A stretch of DNA of 6,756 nt, from the NCBI GenBank assembly GCA_046714175.1, contig JBKKBI010000077.1, positions 1-6,756 of the forward strand, given 5' to 3'. Positions within the stretch are counted from its first letter, which is position 1, and the number at the start of each line of letters is the position of its first letter. Under the pieces are notes generated by a model that did no database searches, was not told the DNA's origin, and was given only the letters and a program-made list of their open reading frames with translations. The position numbers and the translations under genes are program-made. Origin of the DNA: UBA11373 sp046714175. GTDB lineage: Bacteria; Actinomycetota; Acidimicrobiia; Spongiisociales; UBA11373. Below are positions 5,846-6,756 of the stretch, piece by piece.

Positions 5846-6274
5846 TCAAGCCGTTCGGCTCTCCAGTATTCGCTTGAGTTTGACGAATTGAGCCTTGTCG
5901 GTCTTCTTGGACTCGAACACCATGAACGGTCCAAGGAGCCGCCAGACCCCCGTCGCGCTTATGGTCGTCTCGCAGGTGACCTGGGTCCCGGAACCGTAAG
6001 ACACGAGCCGGAAGTCCGCGGTGACAGGGAAAGGCTTCTGGTACCGAAACACGACTCGGTGCGGACGGTCATACCCAATCACCTTCCATGGCATCTCCAC
6101 CTTCTTTCGACCGATAACCCGAATGTCTGTGCCCTCTGCGCCTAGTCGGAGTGGACCCTCATGCCTCACTTCCAGCAGGCCGACGGTCCACTCCAAGTTG
6201 TCGAAGTCTGACATGTAGTCAAAGACCTCATCGGTGGGCCGATTGATCACTACGCTCGTCGCTACCTTCGGCAC
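5846..6274 (-). CDS. SRPBCC-fold (polyketide cyclase/START-like) protein
   Basis: This 142-residue protein is the usual length for a stand-alone SRPBCC domain, a helix-grip fold with a deep ligand pocket. It opens with the family pattern VATSVVINRPTDEVFDYMSD (4-23), the first strand then helix. A strand series follows (RLGAEGTDIRVIG, WKVIGYDRPHRVVFRY, VTADFRLVSYGSGTQVTCET) and a long C-terminal helix, about 112-140 (KAQFVKLKRILESR). No catalytic residues are diagnostic in this superfamily, so ligand and role are unknown; small hydrophobic ligand binding is the general expectation. GTG 6274 is preferred because AAGGAGG lies 8 bases upstream and the fold begins right there. ATG 6322, which adds 16 polar residues, is the alternative. 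G+C is about 58% by hand count over six 60-base lines, against about 70% in the kinase gene, and the gene lies beyond a tRNA, so horizontal origin is possible. Confidence 0.85.
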   Translation of the reverse strand: MPKVATSVVINRPTDEVFDYMSDFDNLEWTVGLLEVRHEGPLRLGAEGTDIRVIGRKKVEMPWKVIGYDRPHRVVFRYQKPFPVTADFRLVSYGSGTQVTCETTISATGVWRLLGPFMVFESKKTDKAQFVKLKRILESRTA

Positions 6275-6282
6275 ATGCACCT

Positions 6283-6295
6283 CCTCCTTTGGAGG
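6283..6295 (-). promoter_or_regulatory. Hairpin covering the ribosome site of the SRPBCC gene
   Basis: Read on the minus strand the bases are CCTCC-AAA-GGAGG, a perfect 5-pair stem with a 3-base loop. Its right arm is the Shine-Dalgarno sequence of GTG 6274 (AAGGAGG, 6283-6289). In mRNA it could hide the ribosome site. The stem is short, so any effect on translation is speculative. Confidence 0.4.
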
Positions 6296-6314
6296 GTTCC
6301 ACGCCGGCCCTGTG

Positions 6315-6756
6315 TCAGCCATGGGAGAATTCCCGATACTTTCGTGAATCTCGGCGGCTCAATCTACAAGAGGCGTCCGGCGAGGACCTGAGTCGAGCGC
6401 GCAGACGGGAGATGCTCGCGCGATCGCCTACTACGCAGCTCGGCTGCGGTTCAACATCAGACAGTTCACCTAGGGTTGTCCTTTGAGGGCAGATGGGTCG
6501 AAGTGCCAAAGGCCCTGTAGCCGCGCGCCGAAGAAAGCTGTGAGCTGCCAGCTCTCCGCTTTGAGCTTTCACCTGCGGCTTGACGCGCGAGACGATCAAC
6601 TCCAGGATTGCAATCACCGCGGAGCGGACGTCAAGACCACCGAACCCGTTCCCGCTCAGGTCGGTGAAGATCACTGTCACCCGCGTCCCATCGGTCGCCC
6701 CAGCGGCTGTACCGTCGGGCACAATCAGCGCAGCGTCACCGACACCGTCGAGGGGC
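6315..6756 (-). CDS. C-terminal part of an unrecognised protein, with run-on tail (enters from right edge)
   Basis: The frame is open from the right edge to TGA at 6315, so no start is in view. The first 60 or so residues look like real protein: LDGVGDAALIVPDGTAAG, then strand RVTVIFTDLSG, then helix VRSAVIAILELIVSRV. The GVGDAA..V phrase followed by a strand and a closing helix recalls the last domain of small secreted or lipoprotein families in actinobacteria (such as DUF3558-like), but I would not name a family. From about 6575 leftward, the translation becomes Arg/Cys/Ser-rich with AGA, AGG and TGT codons, which does not look like the same protein. A degenerate 7-base repeat lies exactly at this change. 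The native end is probably near 6570, and the remainder is a run-on after stop loss or a frameshift. The stop overlaps ATG 6322 of the alternative SRPBCC start by 8 bases. Confidence 0.5.
   Translation of the reverse strand, partial: PLDGVGDAALIVPDGTAAGATDGTRVTVIFTDLSGNGFGGLDVRSAVIAILELIVSRVKPQVKAQSGELAAHSFLRRAATGPLALRPICPQRTTLGELSDVEPQPSCVVGDRASISRLRARLRSSPDASCRLSRRDSRKYREFSHG
6323..6532. other. Probably non-coding stretch upstream of the SRPBCC gene
   Basis: The minus-strand frame passing through here is formally open but reads as Arg/Ser/Cys-rich run-on. No other frame gives a protein-like product. The promoter of the SRPBCC gene should lie here. A weak TTGAGC with TATCGG 18 bases later, read on the minus strand, is the best pair I can see, and it is not convincing. 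I find no RNA gene in it. Confidence 0.35.
6536..6570. repeat. Degenerate 7-base AGCT repeat with nested inverted repeats
   Basis: On the plus strand, five consecutive heptamers read AGCTGTG, AGCTGCC, AGCTCTC, CGCTTTG and AGCTTTC, so AGCT recurs at a period of 7 with one decayed unit. The same stretch holds nested inverted repeats: GAAAGCT (6533-6539) with AGCTTTC (6564-6570), and inside it GAGCT (6542-6546) with AGCTC (6550-6554). Seven is not a multiple of three, so this is not a coding repeat. Confidence 0.55.

Noticed and set aside
5774..6145. Plus-strand frame beginning inside the 11-base repeats
   Set aside because: It is antisense to the SRPBCC gene and has no ribosome site; the minus strand gives a clear SRPBCC domain.
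1..6756. CRISPR array, transposase, integrase, retron or other defence genes
   Set aside because: No spaced identical repeats, no recombinase or reverse-transcriptase motifs, and no terminal inverted repeats with target duplications were seen on either strand.

Overview
The window is high-GC bacterial DNA, roughly 70% G+C in the lipid-kinase gene by hand count. It has densely packed genes, overlapping start/stop junctions, GTG starts and several genes that lack a Shine-Dalgarno sequence. This style, together with the multi-spanning-membrane/GAF/GGDEF/EAL protein and the LiaF-like membrane pair, suggests an actinobacterium, possibly an uncultured Acidimicrobiia-like lineage. That placement is an inference from style and remembered family resemblance, not from a marker gene.

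Left part (1-1336): a membrane protein on the minus strand runs off the left edge. A 150-base gap separates it from a divergent plus-strand pair whose stop and start overlap by 4 bases (ATGA). The pair encodes a 201-residue LiaF-like protein (three membrane helices followed by a glycine-punctuated beta-rich domain) and a 72-residue two-helix LiaI/LiaF-type membrane protein. It looks like a small envelope-stress or envelope-sensing module.

Centre (1260-4615, minus strand): a large cyclic-di-GMP enzyme of 850 residues has an N-terminal membrane sensor, a GAF-like linker, GGDEF and EAL. It is followed 50 bases downstream by a 250-residue integral membrane protein with an HETGH zinc-protease motif. 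The 3' end of the protease gene overlaps the convergent small membrane gene by 77 bases. Divergent from the cyclic-di-GMP gene, 89 bases away, is a diacylglycerol-kinase-family lipid kinase (4705-5607, plus). Most products in this part are membrane-bound or act on membrane lipids, which suits an envelope and signalling neighbourhood, but no shared pathway is demonstrated.

Right part (5608-6756): a complete tRNA-Arg(ACG) with encoded CCA follows the kinase gene. Just beyond it lie three tandem 11-base repeats. G+C then drops to about 58% across a minus-strand SRPBCC-fold gene. A minus-strand reading frame of unknown function enters from the right edge. Its tail looks like run-on translation and crosses a degenerate 7-base AGCT repeat. 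The tRNA, the composition shift and the tandem repeats together raise the possibility that a genomic island or integration junction starts here, although no integrase is visible.

I see no CRISPR array, rRNA, transposase or recognisable complete new system. The most useful leads are the tRNA-side repeats and composition change, the heptamer repeat with its run-on tail, the HExxH membrane protease beside a cyclic-di-GMP enzyme, and the shared TANNNT-to-ATG spacing that points to leaderless transcripts.
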